NCBI GenBank assembly: GCA_027886175.1
Contig: JAJNNQ010000003.1
Location: 27,631,501-27,695,500 of the forward strand
Source: Phylloscopus collybita
Taxonomy: Eukaryota; Chordata; Aves; Passeriformes; Phylloscopidae
Length of the DNA: 64,000 nucleotides
Direction of reading: 5' to 3'
The stretch's first letter is position 1. Each line of letters begins with the position of its first letter. Below the pieces are notes generated by a model. It saw nothing but the letters and a program-made list of their open reading frames with translations. It was not told the origin of the DNA and made no database searches. The translations under genes were made by a program, and so were the position numbers. This document shows positions 37,301 through 49,794 of this stretch, one piece after another.

Positions 37301-40300
37301 CAGCACAGAAGCACCTCAGTCCAAAAAAACAGGTATTATTTTAACACATGAAAGATGTGATGGTGCATGCTACTTTGACAATGACTTAGGAGTGAACAGC
37401 ACTATAGTGAATAATTTATGGATGTCATGGTTCCACTGGCTGCCTCCACAGTCTGTTGACACCATCTTCCCTTTACAAGGGTTGAATTAATGCCAAAAGC
37501 CACCGTCCATCCTCCTGTACCTGCCAGACTTTGGGAGTGTTGGTGCATTCTGGGTCAGGAGTGAAAAGCAATGCACAATTTTATCAGCCAGATCTGAACA
37601 ACCCTGTGGCCTGTGCTCCCTCACAACTGTGATGGCAACCACAACATTTACATTTAAGGAAGAGAAAAAAATCAGTAGCTTCAAATTTTTTTTCATGGAA
37701 GGAATTGTAATAAGAGTAGTTGGTGACTAAACTATGATGTAGTTTTAGTCTTTTTTTGTGTTACAGACATTAACTTAATTCCCTGACAGCAGGGAATGTT
37801 CTGTTTTCCTCTCTTGGCCCTGTCATTCATCAGCCTTAAGTACTTGACTGTTCCCCAAGAATCAGCACTCACAGCATATTAATCCATAGCAGTCAATAAA
37901 CATAGTGCTGGGTGAAACACAAGATACAACACAGCTGAGGACTAGGTTTTCTCATTCTCTCAGAACTTCCAACAGGTTCATGGAGGTGAGCTGTACCTGG
38001 GCAGTATTTGACTCGTAGGAAAGGGCAAAAAGACCCTGACAGCAAAGAAGTTCCCTGTGCCTTACTGAGGCAGTTCAGGTTAACTGGGTGTGCTGAGCTC
38101 TGGAGAGAAACTGGAGATGCTGTGTTACAGAACTATTACAAATTCTCCTATGCTGGGATTACCTCAAGACCATCATCACTGGAGCTCCACTTTCTTCTCT
38201 CTGTAATCTATTTAGGTCTTCTTCATCATCCCAAAAATGTTGTGTAGGCTCAGTTTGGTGCCAGAACCAAGAGCTCAAAGTGCCTTAAAGCAGTAAGGGC
38301 TTTGGGAGCAGCTCATGTCTTTTCTCAGTTGTTTCTTAGCAGGTGTTACCATCGGTGCTAAGTCAGATCCAGGCAGTGGAACGGAGCATCCTCCTGCCCA
38401 GAAAAGCCACTGACTCTGAGCTGGTGTCAGCAGCATGGGGAGCATGAAATGTATCATGCTTGGGGTCAAAGGATCTCTGAAAAATCAGTATTTAGAAGAA
38501 TTTGGATAATATGGTGTAAAATGTTACTATCAGCATTAGGTACAGTTACCCATTGTGCTTAAACATGCAATGGAATTATCACGTTCATTATGGATTAAAT
38601 ATATTTATTCTCATCTAGTCTTGGGAGCTCATAATTTTTGAGTGAGTAGGAGTTGGAGCTTGACCAACCAGGGCTAAATTTCCACCCACTGAGAAGCTGA
38701 AGTCAAATACTCAAGGAATATCAGATTGCAGAAGCAGAAGGAAACACAGCTTTCAAACACACTAATACAGTAGAACCAAGTATGAATAAAACATATTATC
38801 AAAGCTAGAAAGCAGGATTGTAGGAAGCTGGCTTTAGGCCATTTCTTTAGTGAGAGTTTTGGTTTTTGCTTCCCAGTTTTATTGCATTTGATTTTGTCCA
38901 TTTGCAATCTAATAATTACTGGTGATGGGAACATCAGCAGCTAGCACACCCCACTGAGCTGAGAAGATTTTGAAATGCTGAGACAGAAGAATATCAAAAT
39001 GACAGCATGCTGCAATTATAAGCAACTGTAAGAAGAGTCAGATATAATGACTTCTGTCCACCTTCGAGTTCAGAATTGGCAGGTGTATCATTTTGCCTTT
39101 AACACTGGTAAAAGTTGTTTAGGGAAGGCTTATTTAGCAATCTGGTATAAAATAGTATTCTTTCTTTGGGTGTTCTTGCTTTTTCGTGGGATTAAAAGCT
39201 GCTGTTCTCACTGCCCTGGATGAACATGCACATCCTGTTTTACACACACAGGGACAAGAACACTACATTAGAGTTAGTACTTCAGCAAGATAAGTTCCAG
39301 GAAGAGCAACAGGGATGTTCCTAGTCTACAGTGTTAGGTGGAAGATACAAAGAGAAATCCTTTTCTAGCCTGGCAAAGGAAAATGATACAGCTGTGTTTT
39401 GACTGCTCACGTTTCCTGCTGGGAATAAATGTTCACCTCAAGGATCAGTGGTGGATGAAGGGGATTGGTTGGGGAGCCTCTGTCTTCAGAACAGTTTAGA
39501 AAGCTCAGGCAATATTCTCAAGAATAGATAAGTTACAGCTGTATTTGTCTGGGGGCTGGGGACAGAGTGCCTCATCCCTCTGTGTCCCTGCAGGCTCTGC
39601 TCTCAGCTGTTGATGTGCATTGTCCCAGCCTGGATCACCATGGCATTGCCATGGCCATGGTGCTGCACATTTTCTCTGGTCACACAGTGAGACACTGGCT
39701 ACTCCCAGCTATTTTTCACTCACATTTTCTTGAAATACTTGGGGATTTTTCTTGAAATAACAGTTGATAGCTTCTCCTAAGCAAAGATTACCTCACCTCC
39801 TTTACAGCCCAGTCTCCATCTCTGCACCTGCACAAACACCATCCTTATTCCTGTGTAAGCCTTTTTCTTTAAATGCTCAATGCTTTTGTAGTGCTTTTAT
39901 TTTCAGAGTATTTTAAAAGCTTATTCCTGGAAACACTCATATTCCCTTCCATGCTTTTATGTTGGTGGCTGGACAGATGACTTTAAACAAGAATTACACA
40001 TCTCCAAGGTGGTAATACCTCCTTGTGCAACAGTATTTTCTAAAAGTGTGGCTTGGGCACAGTGCATACCCTGAGTATTTCATGACTTATGGGCAAATAC
40101 TGTATGACTAATGAGTTTGCAATTGTAAGTGCTTTGTCAAGAATACCAGAGAAGAACTAGTCCACAGTGGAAGAACAACCAGTATCTCTTCATGGATGCT
40201 TTGCTTCATTCTGCTTGTTTCTGTCAGGCAAAGCCACAGCATGGAGTTCTTTGTTCTGGCTTCTTGTCTGGTCTTTTATGTACATTTTAATGAGTGTATT

Positions 40301-40907
40301 TCACATTTAAATACATTCACTCTCTGGGCCTGCTTCTTATTTTGTATCTTCTCAGAACTATTAAGACCTACTGACAGACTTACTAAGGTTTCTAAATTTC
40401 AAAGCTCCAAGATTAGTGTTGGTATTTTAGCCCTGGAACTTGCTGTCTTTACAATGCAGTAGTGATATGAGAACGTGAACTTGCAAACAAAATATGGTTC
40501 CTTCTTCTTCTGTAAGCTCTTAAATGGTTCTCTCTCTTTGTCTCCTTTTTAAGAAGATGTTTGCCTTTAGAAAAAAAAATGGCATACCTTTTTCTATGCA
40601 GTTACTTACTGCTGTATATGTACTTTCAAAGACAATGTAAGCAAATAAATATAACAGCATTTTGGCTGAAAAGCCAATGTCCCCATAATGCACTATCAAT
40701 TTACCAAATAATTGTCTTGGTAAATATCAGAAAGGCTGAACTTCAGCTGCTGTATATGTGAAAGTTTCTAGGAAATCTCCACAGAATTCTGCCCAGAGAA
40801 AATCTCCTGTGTAATGGACAAATGAATGAGAGTGGACAAGAATAATCTCCCCTTGGAAACCTTCCTTTGGGGTAAGAAAAAGAGAAGCAGTTTATGCTGT
40901 AATGTTA

Positions 40908-40965
40908 AAAAACAAAACCAAAACCAAACAAACAGAAACCCACCCACAAAACCAAAACAAAAATA
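40908..40965. repeat. AAAC-type low-complexity stretch
   Basis: A/C-only composition with aaaacc, aaacaaac and cccaccc words. Simple sequence. Confidence 0.7.
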
Positions 40966-42223
40966 CCACCTGCCTACTTCTCTGAAGAAACAGCCTGCTT
41001 GGACACCTCTTTTCTGCTGGTACACAAGTATGTATTTTCTTCACTATATAAAATAGCTCAAGTCTTCTTCATAATGCTGATCCTGCAGAGACTGGAAATC
41101 AGGGTTTCCAGGCTTTAAGGTAACAAGGCACCTAAAGAAAATCTGCCATTTCATCCCTATCCAGCTTCAATCCACACACGCATTAAAACCTGAGCTATCT
41201 TGCCTGGCAAAAACAAGTTGTTTGACACTAAAGCTATAAACACTGTAGAGATGAGTTATCTACCAATTACAACACCTTATCAGCAGCTTATCAACTGCTA
41301 ATCCAATTAGTCTGCCTGGCTGCTGCTGTGTGGCTCCCTTGGTCCTCCCAAGCTCAAGGTAGGCAGTAATTCACATGCACTGCCAGAGATAACACTGCAG
41401 TAAAGACAAGCTCTAAAAGTTCTCCTAAAGGGGGATGAGTAAATCACAAACTGGCCCAAGAGTAATTGAGATGCCATGATCACTGGAGCAGGCAGTCTGT
41501 AATCAGGTTTTATTGACAGCTCCTAAAGATCAGTCTTCCTTGGGAGCTGCGTGGAGTGAAACCCAGCTCAGCCCTGGTGTCTGCAGGGCCTGGTGCAGCA
41601 CAGAGTGACCTGGCCCCAAATGATCCACCTCGGGTCAGGGACAGCACTCCCAGCCTCTTAGAGAGGGGCTGTGCAGAGGTCCCTGCTGGCTGCTGGGATT
41701 GGCAGCGTGACACAGCCCAGGGAGTGTGGCAGTCTGTGCACACAGAGCCACCACTCCCAGCTCATCCAGTACCGTGCTCTTGGCAGGGCAAAGGCAGAGG
41801 TAGCTGATCTCCTCATGGAACACTTGCAAATACTGTTTTTCTATAAATAAATATTGGACTTAAACATTTATTAAATTGGTGTTTGAGTACTTGAAGAAGT
41901 TTATCTTTAAAAATCATGTGCTTCCTTGTACACATTTGGGATGTTTCATCTCTGGGTTTGCTGTTTCAGCTCTATAAACACCTGAATACAATCCTGGAAA
42001 AATAAAAATCTTAAAGACAGCCTGCTGCCAGGTACCACCCAACAACCCACAAAGACATTCCACACAATAAATGTATCACAATAAATGGGATCTCAAATAC
42101 ACTTTATATTTGAGTCTAAATGGAGGTAGAGATTCCTGAAACGTGTTAAAACATAAAGTGATTTGTTATGTGTGTGGTTTGTGTGTTGGAACCCATAACC
42201 ATTTTGCATCCTCTGTCTTGCAG

Positions 42224-42390
42224 GAGGTGAAGTCACCAAGCCCAGGTTTGCTCAGTATTTCCACGGCAGCCTGGCCAGTCTGACAATCCGGCCAGGGAAA
42301 ATCGAGAGTCAGAAAGTGATTTCCTGTTTGCAGGCCTGCAAGGAAGGTCTTGATATTAATTCTCTTGAGAGTCTTGGCCAAGGAATAAAG
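42224..42390 (+). CDS. CLSTN2: CLSTN2 coding exon (end of LNS domain)
   Basis: 167 bp exon entering in phase 1 and leaving in phase 0. It encodes GGEVTKPRFAQYFHGSLASL, then TIRPGKIESQKVISCLQACK, then EGLDINSLESLGQGIK. This is the C-terminal part of the LNS domain and the linker to the next ectodomain module. Two cysteines (SCLQAC) are visible. The acceptor is ctgtcttgcag ending 42223. The donor is aaag|gtgagg at 42387-42396. Codon use is less GC-rich here than in the exons at 3610 and 29155. Confidence 0.96.
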
Positions 42391-45300
42391 GTGAGGGATG
42401 AACTGACATCATCTTTGATAAAAATTTAGATCTGATTTATGAAGTGGAGAGCCCAAGGTAGAGTACACACTGTACAAATGTACTCCCAGAAGCAATGTAA
42501 TTTCCCATAAAATCATGCAAAGAAAAATCTGAACAGTAGAAGAGCTGTGACACTGCAAAGAAAAATGTTTCCATTATTGCAGAGCTAGATGATCAGAAAG
42601 TAAGGCACTGCTAATATTTCAGTCTGTAGGAATTGCCAGGTTGTGTTTTCATGCTTATTTTGTTACTTCTACAGAAATAGACGTGATTCCAAAGATTTAT
42701 TGAATTTTGATCTCAAGTAGTTTTAAAGCAGTGAAATACATAGGTCCTAATGCAATGGCATTATGCATATGATTGCTGGTAATGTAGAGCTTTTTCTAAG
42801 ATTGGAGAAAAACAGACAGGGAAATCCTGTTTCAGTTAATATAGTGGCCAGATGGCTTTGCATTCATTCAGATAATTCTGAAATTATGTTCTTTGGATAC
42901 ATATGTAGGATACATATGTGGGATCTTGGCTATTCCAATGCTCACATGAGCTGCATTGTCAGTTTTCCTTTACTGACACCATCATTTGGTGACAGTGTTC
43001 TCGTGCTCAGTGTAAATGCCCTTGGGAAGCTGTTTCCTAGCACACGAGTACCACTTCCAAAGGAGCTGAGTTTCAGTTCCAGCACAAGGAAGTTCCTTTG
43101 GGTGCAGTCAGTGCACCAAAAATGCTGGAGCAGCAGTGGGTGGTAGAAGAGGGATTTTCAGAGGGGAGGGGGATGGTGCTCTAACACTTCATCTGGAATA
43201 TGCAGTGGGAATGCCATGGGATTGCATTTTATTAGCCAAACCTTTCCATTGTACAGACTGGCCTGAAATGTGCCCAAATGTACCTCCAGGTGATGATAGG
43301 TTGCAGGGATGTAGTATAACTGACACATTTTGTGAAAAACAAGGGTAAAAATGAAAATTGAAAGTGCAAAGGTAAGAGAGAATCTTGCTAGCTCTAACTT
43401 TGACATATGAGGAAAGACCCCAAAGAATTCTTTTATCATCCTGCCGAGGACATCATTCAGAATTTCACATTGCTGCTCCTCACAGCAGCAGGATGCAGGG
43501 GTGGGTTAAAGCTGTTTTTTAAAAGACAGTGCATACAAGGAGCAGGCAGGGATTTCTGGAACATGTGTGTGTATGCATCATAGAAAGTGTTTTTTTTCTG
43601 GGATTTCCCATGAATTAAAGAACTGTACACTTTGTCCGTGGTGCTTAAAAGCACAGTAATTCCTCCCCTATTGCTGCCCTCTGGAACCTGATGATATTTG
43701 AGTCACCCCAGTTTCATGAGCTTGGGAAAATCCCTCTTCTACCACCCACTGCTGCTCCAGCATTTTTGGCCAGCTTCCTTTCTGTACTGGCAGTGCAGAG
43801 GGAAAAATGAAGAAAAGGGATTGTTTTCTGCCTTTTCATGTTTTTTGCAAACCTTCAAAACATCTTCATTTTCTGAAATACAGATGAGGCATAGAGGGGT
43901 TTTTGAAGTTACTGATGTTGCTTTCACTGCCTTGGCAAGCCAACAGTGAGAGCCACAGCAGGAGGCAAAAATGAAAGCAGCAGTTAGAGAGAGATTGTGG
44001 AAGGGTTTCTTTGGAGGGCTGGCAGAAGGAAGCTCAGCTGAAAGCAGAACAGTTGCCTGATCTTGAAGAGAAAATGAGAGAGAAAGGGTGTTGTGGTGAC
44101 AGAAATAAACACACCTGATCCCAGACAGGCACGTGTGACAGCTGCACTGAAGATGGATTCCTGTGGGGCTGTTTATTGGTGCTTTGGAGATTCAGTGTTG
44201 GCAGACTGATGCTGGAAGGTGTTTCTGGGCACTTTGGACCACAGGGATTCACCCTTTAACCTCCTAAGAAAGAGCAGGGCAGCAGCAGTTTCTGACACAA
44301 TAGCATTGGACGTTTTTGGGCTGCAGCCTAATTTTCAGATATCTGTAACAGCTCTCTGAGACACTGTCTAAACTGTTGCTATTTTTAGCTTTTTTTAATG
44401 AGAAAGAAAAAAAATGGCTCAGACTGGGGCTTTCTCAGGTCCCTGTGGCAGCGTTCCAGCTGTTTTGGCAGCTGAGCTATTAACGGGCTAGCTAGAGTCT
44501 CCTTTTGCTAATTTTATTCTCTACTGCTGCTAACTTAAAGAGAGGAAAAAAGAAGTGTATGCAGGCTGGGATTCACATTAGTCCTCCTCTTTGTTAAAAA
44601 ATACCCTTCACTGTGTTGTGACCTTCCTGCACAGGCTTCAAACCCAGTCCTCCGTGTTCTCTTTGACAGAGGGCCCTGCACTTCCTCCTGTTCTTGGCAG
44701 TCTGTTTGAGGGGTTTTGCTTTTTAACCTTTCTGGCTGTGAGGCAGTGCAGGCAGTCCCTGTCTGTATTGAACAGAACACCTTCCCATAACCAATGCCCA
44801 GCTTTGGGGAGGGACTGCCCAGGAGAGGAAGGTGCATTCGTGTTCTGTGCTGACAGCAGTAGGGTTCAGCGTCATGGGGGTTATGGTGGTTTCCTCTGCA
44901 ATGCAGATGGTTTGCTGAACCAATTAACAGACAAACCATGGAATCAGGATTAATTACGATGAAGGTAAAAAAATCAGTCATTTGTTCTGCCACAACAGTG
45001 ACAAAGTTTCTTGGGCAGCAAGACTGATCTGTGTTCAGTGCCATGGAGTAGAGAAGGCTCGGGGCTGGAAGAGCAGGCAGTGCCTCTGCAGGGTTTGCTG
45101 GCCCAAGTGAGCATCTCCATCTTAAATCATGACACCCTTATTGATCTCCAGGATGGAGAGTCCCCTTTAGTGTGTCTGACGTTAATTAAGATGTAGGAGG
45201 CAAATGCTGTAATTGTTTTCTTCATTCATGTTGAAATATATCTTGGAAAGGTAGCCCAGGATGAAACCACATGAAAAACAGCCAGAATATGCTTCTGCAC

Positions 45301-45720
45301 ACTAGGCTGGCTCAAAAGGCAATGCTTTTGTATGGGAAATGTGTTTAACCTAAAAAGATCACATAGGAGTGATCCAGTAACCGTGGTGGTAGGTTAAGGT
45401 TTTGAACCTCTACGGAGTTCAAAAATAAATAGCATCGGAAATTGCTGCAGAAATTGTATCAGCTAGGTTGAGAAGGCTGGGCAAAGAACAGCAAATCTGG
45501 ATTAATTTGCTACAAAATTAATTATAACAGTAGTTATTTAGGTGATTGATACAAGCACATTTTCGAGAACATCATGTGGATTCAGCCAATGATAGCTACT
45601 AAGACTTTTTTCTTTAATCATTAAATTTTATCTTATGTCTGTGCAACATTCCCTTAAAAATACATTATTTTGTACTCTGTACCTGGTCCCTTGCATACTA
45701 ATTATTTGCCTTTCTCCTAG
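42391..45720. other. CLSTN2: CLSTN2 intron (3.3 kb) containing a long inverted repeat
   Basis: Intron from gtgagg to tctcctag. Its notable content is a perfect 44 bp inverted repeat (listed separately). Open frames such as 42763-43146 (+) and 44535-45044 (-) have no recognisable similarity and are treated as chance. Confidence 0.7.
43116..43769. repeat. Perfect 44 bp inverted repeat with 566 bp between the arms
   Basis: The arm at 43116-43159 (starts ccaaaaatgctggagcag, ends gagggattttc) is the exact reverse complement of 43726-43769 (starts gaaaatccctcttctacc, ends gcatttttgg). Identity stops abruptly at both ends of both arms. The geometry resembles terminal inverted repeats of a 654 bp nonautonomous element. 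However, the flanks (gtgca before, ccagc after) show no target duplication, and the interior has no recognisable transposase. A local inverted duplication is the alternative. Confidence 0.9.
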
Positions 45721-45869
45721 TATCACTTCAACCCTTCCCAGTCAGTCCTTGTCATGGAAGGAGATGACATTGAGAATATAAATCAAGCCCTCCGAAAGGT
45801 CTCATACATCAATTCCAGACAGTTTCCTACTGCAGGCGTACGACGTCTCAAAGTCTCATCTAAAGTCCA
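45721..45869 (+). CDS. CLSTN2: CLSTN2 coding exon (ectodomain after the LNS domain)
   Basis: 149 bp exon entering in phase 0 and leaving in phase 2. It encodes YHFNPSQSVLVMEGDDIENI, then NQALRKVSYINSRQFPTAGV, then RRLKVSSKV plus a split Gln codon. This is the beta-rich region after the LNS domain, strongly conserved in calsyntenins. The acceptor is cctttctcctag, a TAG acceptor, ending 45720. The donor is cca|gtaagt (gt at 45870), a consensus match. The ca left over joins a from the next exon to give Gln (VQCFGED), and this confirms the donor position over the alternative one base later. Confidence 0.96.
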
Positions 45870-47167
45870 GTAAGTTATACTGCAGCTGAATTGAACAGAT
45901 TAGGAACATTTTTAGTTAATTACTTTTTTCTTTGGCCGTGTAAAAAAGAATAATTTTGGCTAAATTAAATTGATAAATCACACTGCTTTGTTATTGAACC
46001 TAAAGGATTAATTTAATTTACTTTTATGCCAATTTACATGGTGGTTTTCTCTTGATATTATCTTCTTAAGAAACCTTCCTTGTTAATGTAATGTACTTGT
46101 ATTCTCTTTATAGCGTGGGGCGTAGAGTCTGACCTGAGCAGTGCATTTACTGCAATCTTATTTACTTTTAATTTTAAACGTTTACAGTTCTTCTGAGATA
46201 GCCAGAGCCCTGCCTTTTTAAAGCAGGCCTGTTCCATGTAACAGAGGACATACCTGCAAGTATCTGTAGGTGTGTTTGAAGTAGCCTGTGTGTGTCTGTC
46301 CCCTGCTAGGTCTGTGCTATCCCTGGAGCACTGGTGGAGGCTGGTGAGCAGGGTCTGTGTCTGTCCCTCTCGGTCCAGCACAGTGACAGCGGCTGCACAG
46401 GGATGCTCAGAGCTGCCACAGCCTCTCCTGGGCTCCCTGGGCTTGTCTCTGTCCAGAGCAGGGACAGCAGAGCTCTGGAGGGAAAACACACTCAATTCTG
46501 CTGACTCTCACCTGCCGTGGGCACTGCTGTTCCCAAGTGCCAGGGCTGAGCTGTGGGCTGAGCTCCCTGCAGTCCCACTGCAGGAACCAGCCCAGCTTGC
46601 ACATTCCAGCTCCTGTGCCAGCATGAAATGAGGGCAGAGCTCGTCAGGGGATTCACTTCCAAAGCACACTGCTGATTCAGGTGGAAATGGAAGTACAGGC
46701 ACCTCTTGTCCCCTGCAAATGTTGGAGGATCCCAAAAAGAGTTCATGATGGGACCAATTTAAATGGAAAATTAAGCCCTTATAATCACACATGACAAGAT
46801 AACCATGTTGTATTCATTTAGCTGGCACTCTCTGAATTTAATGCTGGGTTTACTAAAGTTAGTTGTTATCTATTTTGTTTAACCATTTAATATTCTGTTA
46901 AACGTTACTTAAACATTAAAATATTATTCTGATAGCGACCTTAGGAAAGGCTGAGTTTGTCCCTCAGAGTGGGTTTCTGTGAAGGTGGGAAGGGAGGAGA
47001 GGACCAGAGCTGGCCTGTGTGCAGAGTGCTACAGGAACATTTCCTCACGTGTGGCAGTGCCCGAGGATGAACTGAGAGCCATGAGCTGGGTTTGGGGCAG
47101 TGCCAGTGCCACGCTCCTCTGATGTGCAAGGTGTTACATGCACTTAATGACCAATGTATTTTTTCAG
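45870..47167. other. CLSTN2: CLSTN2 intron (1.3 kb)
   Basis: Intron from gtaagt to ttttttcag. The middle (about 46260-46640) is locally GC-rich and gives several overlapping open frames on both strands, none recognisable. I see no repeat that I can name. Confidence 0.7.
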
Positions 47168-47391
47168 ATGTTTTGGTGAAGATGTCTGCATTAGTATCCC
47201 AGATATAGATGCCTATGTAATGGTGTTTCAGGCCAATGAGCCCAAGATTACCATAACTGGGATGGACCACTTTGCTAGACCAGCTGCACAGTTTGAAAGT
47301 GAAAGAGGTGTTATTTTGTTACCTGACATCAGGATTGTCAGCACAGTCACTAAAATGGAGCATTCACTGGACTTAAGAGAACACGACAGAG
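47168..47391 (+). CDS. CLSTN2: CLSTN2 coding exon (ectodomain)
   Basis: 224 bp exon entering in phase 2 and leaving in phase 1. It encodes CFGEDVCISIPDIDAYVMVF, then QANEPKITITGMDHFARPAA, then QFESERGVILLPDIRIVSTV, then TKMEHSLDLREHDR. The first residues (CFGEDVCISIP) are a calsyntenin signature. The C-terminal part is the more variable spacer between conserved blocks. The acceptor is gtattttttcag ending 47167. The inferred donor is agag|gtttgt at 47388-47397, a weak match to consensus because position +4 is T. It is supported by the frame, since the leftover g plus cc makes Ala before NKQVVVEEML. Confidence 0.93.
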
Positions 47392-49043
47392 GTTTGTGTC
47401 TTTCTTTTAAATATTATTACTCATTTCATAACGTCTCCTTGTATTTTTTGAAGGATGGTGCAAACAAGTAATGCAAAGGAAGTCACTTCACCCAGATTTA
47501 ATCAGGCCACAGTAATGCTGTACTAAAGAAGTTCAACACATTGAAAAATGTGTTAAATGGTGGCGGATCAGAAACTGCTTCAAAAAAAGAAGATTTTCCA
47601 CATAGTGTCCATTTAGTGTACTTGAGAATAATTCCTTTCTGCTCTTCCTTTAATATTCTGTTATGTAGGGTACTCTCAGCAGAATGTCTGCTTGTAACAG
47701 AATTTTGTTAATTGTGCTGGTAAAGTGAAAAGCAGTAATTGAACAAAAGTTGAAGTTTTAGTCTGCTATTATGTTTCCAGCTCTGATACTAGTTTGTGAG
47801 AGACACTTGAGAAAGTAATCTCATGTCTCAGTTTCCCACCTATAAATTGTATATATAATCCTTTTAAAATATTTATTTTCAATGATGACAGTTTATTCTC
47901 ATGCTAAGCAATGTGTGTATTACTATTCAACGTTGTGTGAATGTTCAAAAGTTTAAGTCGAGTTTAAAATCACTGTCTCTAAAGGAATCTTCCTTTTGGA
48001 TGTTAGTGTGCAAGGCAGATGAAATGTCTAGTAATTTGAGGGATCATTCTAAACACTGTTCAACTAGAATAAGCAGCAACTAGATGTATGTCTCTGGAGA
48101 AGAGAAAATGGGTAATGATATGCAAGTTTAGGGGCATGGCCTACCTGAAGCCGACAAATTTGACTCAGGCTGCATTTTTTGGATATGTTACAGCTACATC
48201 TGAAGCTTAGGCACCCAAATTCACTGCACCAGGAGTTGGCAATCTAGGGCGTAAGGCTCTCCTGGCTCTGCCCTCCTTCCCAGTACACCCTCTAACATCA
48301 AATTTGCAAAGTGGGCAGGAAGTTCCAGTCTTGCAGTGTCTGTGCCCTCAGGGAGCTGCTTAAGTAGTTTTGCTGCACACTGTGCTAAGTTGGTCAGAAA
48401 ATTTGAATATTAATTTGATACGCTACGCTTTTTTCCAGTGGCAGAACTATTTTTTTACTTGTACATGTTGAAGGACAGTCAGTTTATAACTTAATTTCTT
48501 TAAGTCACACAGCCCAGGATCTTGCTATTTATAATAATGCCCTGCTCTTGGCTAGATGGCCAGGTCTTTGCAATGCAAATTGTTTGTGGGTCATAGAGTA
48601 ACTGAGAGAATCATCTAAGCAGAGATATATTGGATGTGTATTTTTCCAGTTTGGTTTTCCTTGAGAAAGCTGATATCAATACAACATTGAAACCTGGCTT
48701 TTTTTTGTTTTACCTTAATTTATTTCCAAGATCAAATTTCAGTTTTCTACTTCCAGTAATGTTCTTGGGTGCCTTTTATTACAGAACAATATGTTCTCTA
48801 TTTATCTCACAGGGCCTTCATCATCATGGCCCCTGTACAGACAGCACACTTCTCTTGATTTGCTTCAAGTGTGGTTGTGTGCTTGTGTGGATTTAATGTC
48901 AGCAAAAACAGTTCAGCCATCTTGGCAAAAATTGAAAGCCCTGATGCAAAGCACATAAAATGACCGAGCTATTCTGTGATCATTTGTCTTCATTTCCTTC
49001 TTTTTTTTTTTTTTTTTTTGTGCTCTGTGCCATGGATTCACAG
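47392..49043. other. CLSTN2: CLSTN2 intron (1.65 kb)
   Basis: AT-rich intron. A T18 run (about 49002-49019) is followed by 24 nt of mixed sequence before the acceptor at 49041-49043. Nothing else is recognised. Confidence 0.7.
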
Positions 49044-49214
49044 CCAATAAGCAAGTGGTAGTAGAAGAAATGCTCCACAACTTGGATTTCTGTGATGTTT
49101 TGGTCATTGGTGCAGAACTAGATCCTGAACAAGAGTGTTTAGAACTAGATCATGGGGAGCTTCAAGGAAAACATCTAGATGCCACAAATTCCACTGCAGG
49201 GTATTCAATCTATG
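49044..49214 (+). CDS. CLSTN2: CLSTN2 coding exon (ectodomain)
   Basis: 171 bp exon in phase 1 at both ends, so it is symmetric and could be skipped without a frameshift. It encodes NKQVVVEEMLHNLDFCDVLV, then IGAELDPEQECLELDHGELQ, then GKHLDATNSTAGYSIYG. The EEMLHNLDFCD and DATNSTAGYSIYG blocks are conserved in calsyntenins, and NST is an N-glycosylation sequon. The acceptor is ggattcacag, with its polypyrimidine run displaced about 24 nt upstream. The donor is atg|gtaagt, a strong match. Confidence 0.96.
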
Positions 49215-49794
49215 GTAAGTTCAAGAAATTTGTTTTCCCTTATTTTGTCCCATCAATTATATATTGGAACTAAAGCTCAAATACGTAAGAAATTGGACAG
49301 AAATCTGTGATTTTCTAGCCATGAAAATATCCCAAGAGTGACAGTATCTTAAAAAAATCAGTTACTTCTTGATCTCTGGATGTGCTGTGTTTGCCCTTTG
49401 GATTCTTAGCCTCCCTTCTGCTACTCCCCAAGCAAGGAAAATGGCATCGCTGCTCTCTTTAAATGCAGAATTCCTGTGGACCATCACAGTGGAACGAGGG
49501 AATGAGGGGGTCCCTCGGGGTTCCTGTACAGTGCTGGGACATTGGCCATCTTTTCCACTAAGAAATTTATTCTGTACCACTGTTGTATTGGTCCCTCTCC
49601 ATTAGGGATCTACATTCACTTCTGAAGCCTGTCCTCACATAATGGAGTATCAGGGAACATCTGATGCCCTGTCATTGCCAGACCACTCTGCTGAGCTCCA
49701 TGTGTGCTGCCAGCAGTGGATCTGTTTCTTGTGTGTTGCCAGGGCAGTGTTCCCTTGCCTGTCCCTGAGCTGTCCCTGCCCTCCCACCCTGCAG
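49215..49794. other. CLSTN2: CLSTN2 intron (580 bp)
   Basis: Shortest intron apart from the first. GC content rises toward the next exon and it ends ccctgcag. No repeat is seen. Confidence 0.8.

Larger units (their letters stand above)
29318..42223. other. CLSTN2: CLSTN2 intron (12.9 kb)
   Basis: Second-longest intron, running from gtaaag to cttgcag. It is largely unique-looking AT-rich DNA. Structures I can point to are a possible LTR-like repeat at about 34061, an 8 bp perfect-stem hairpin at 33058-33078 and an A/C-rich AAAC-type stretch at about 40908-40965. Open frames are all below 105 codons, with no family similarity. Confidence 0.65.

Noticed and set aside
44535..45044. 169-codon minus-strand open frame
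   Set aside because: Lies inside a CLSTN2 intron with no recognisable similarity and is overlapped by a 120-codon plus-strand frame. Consistent with chance.
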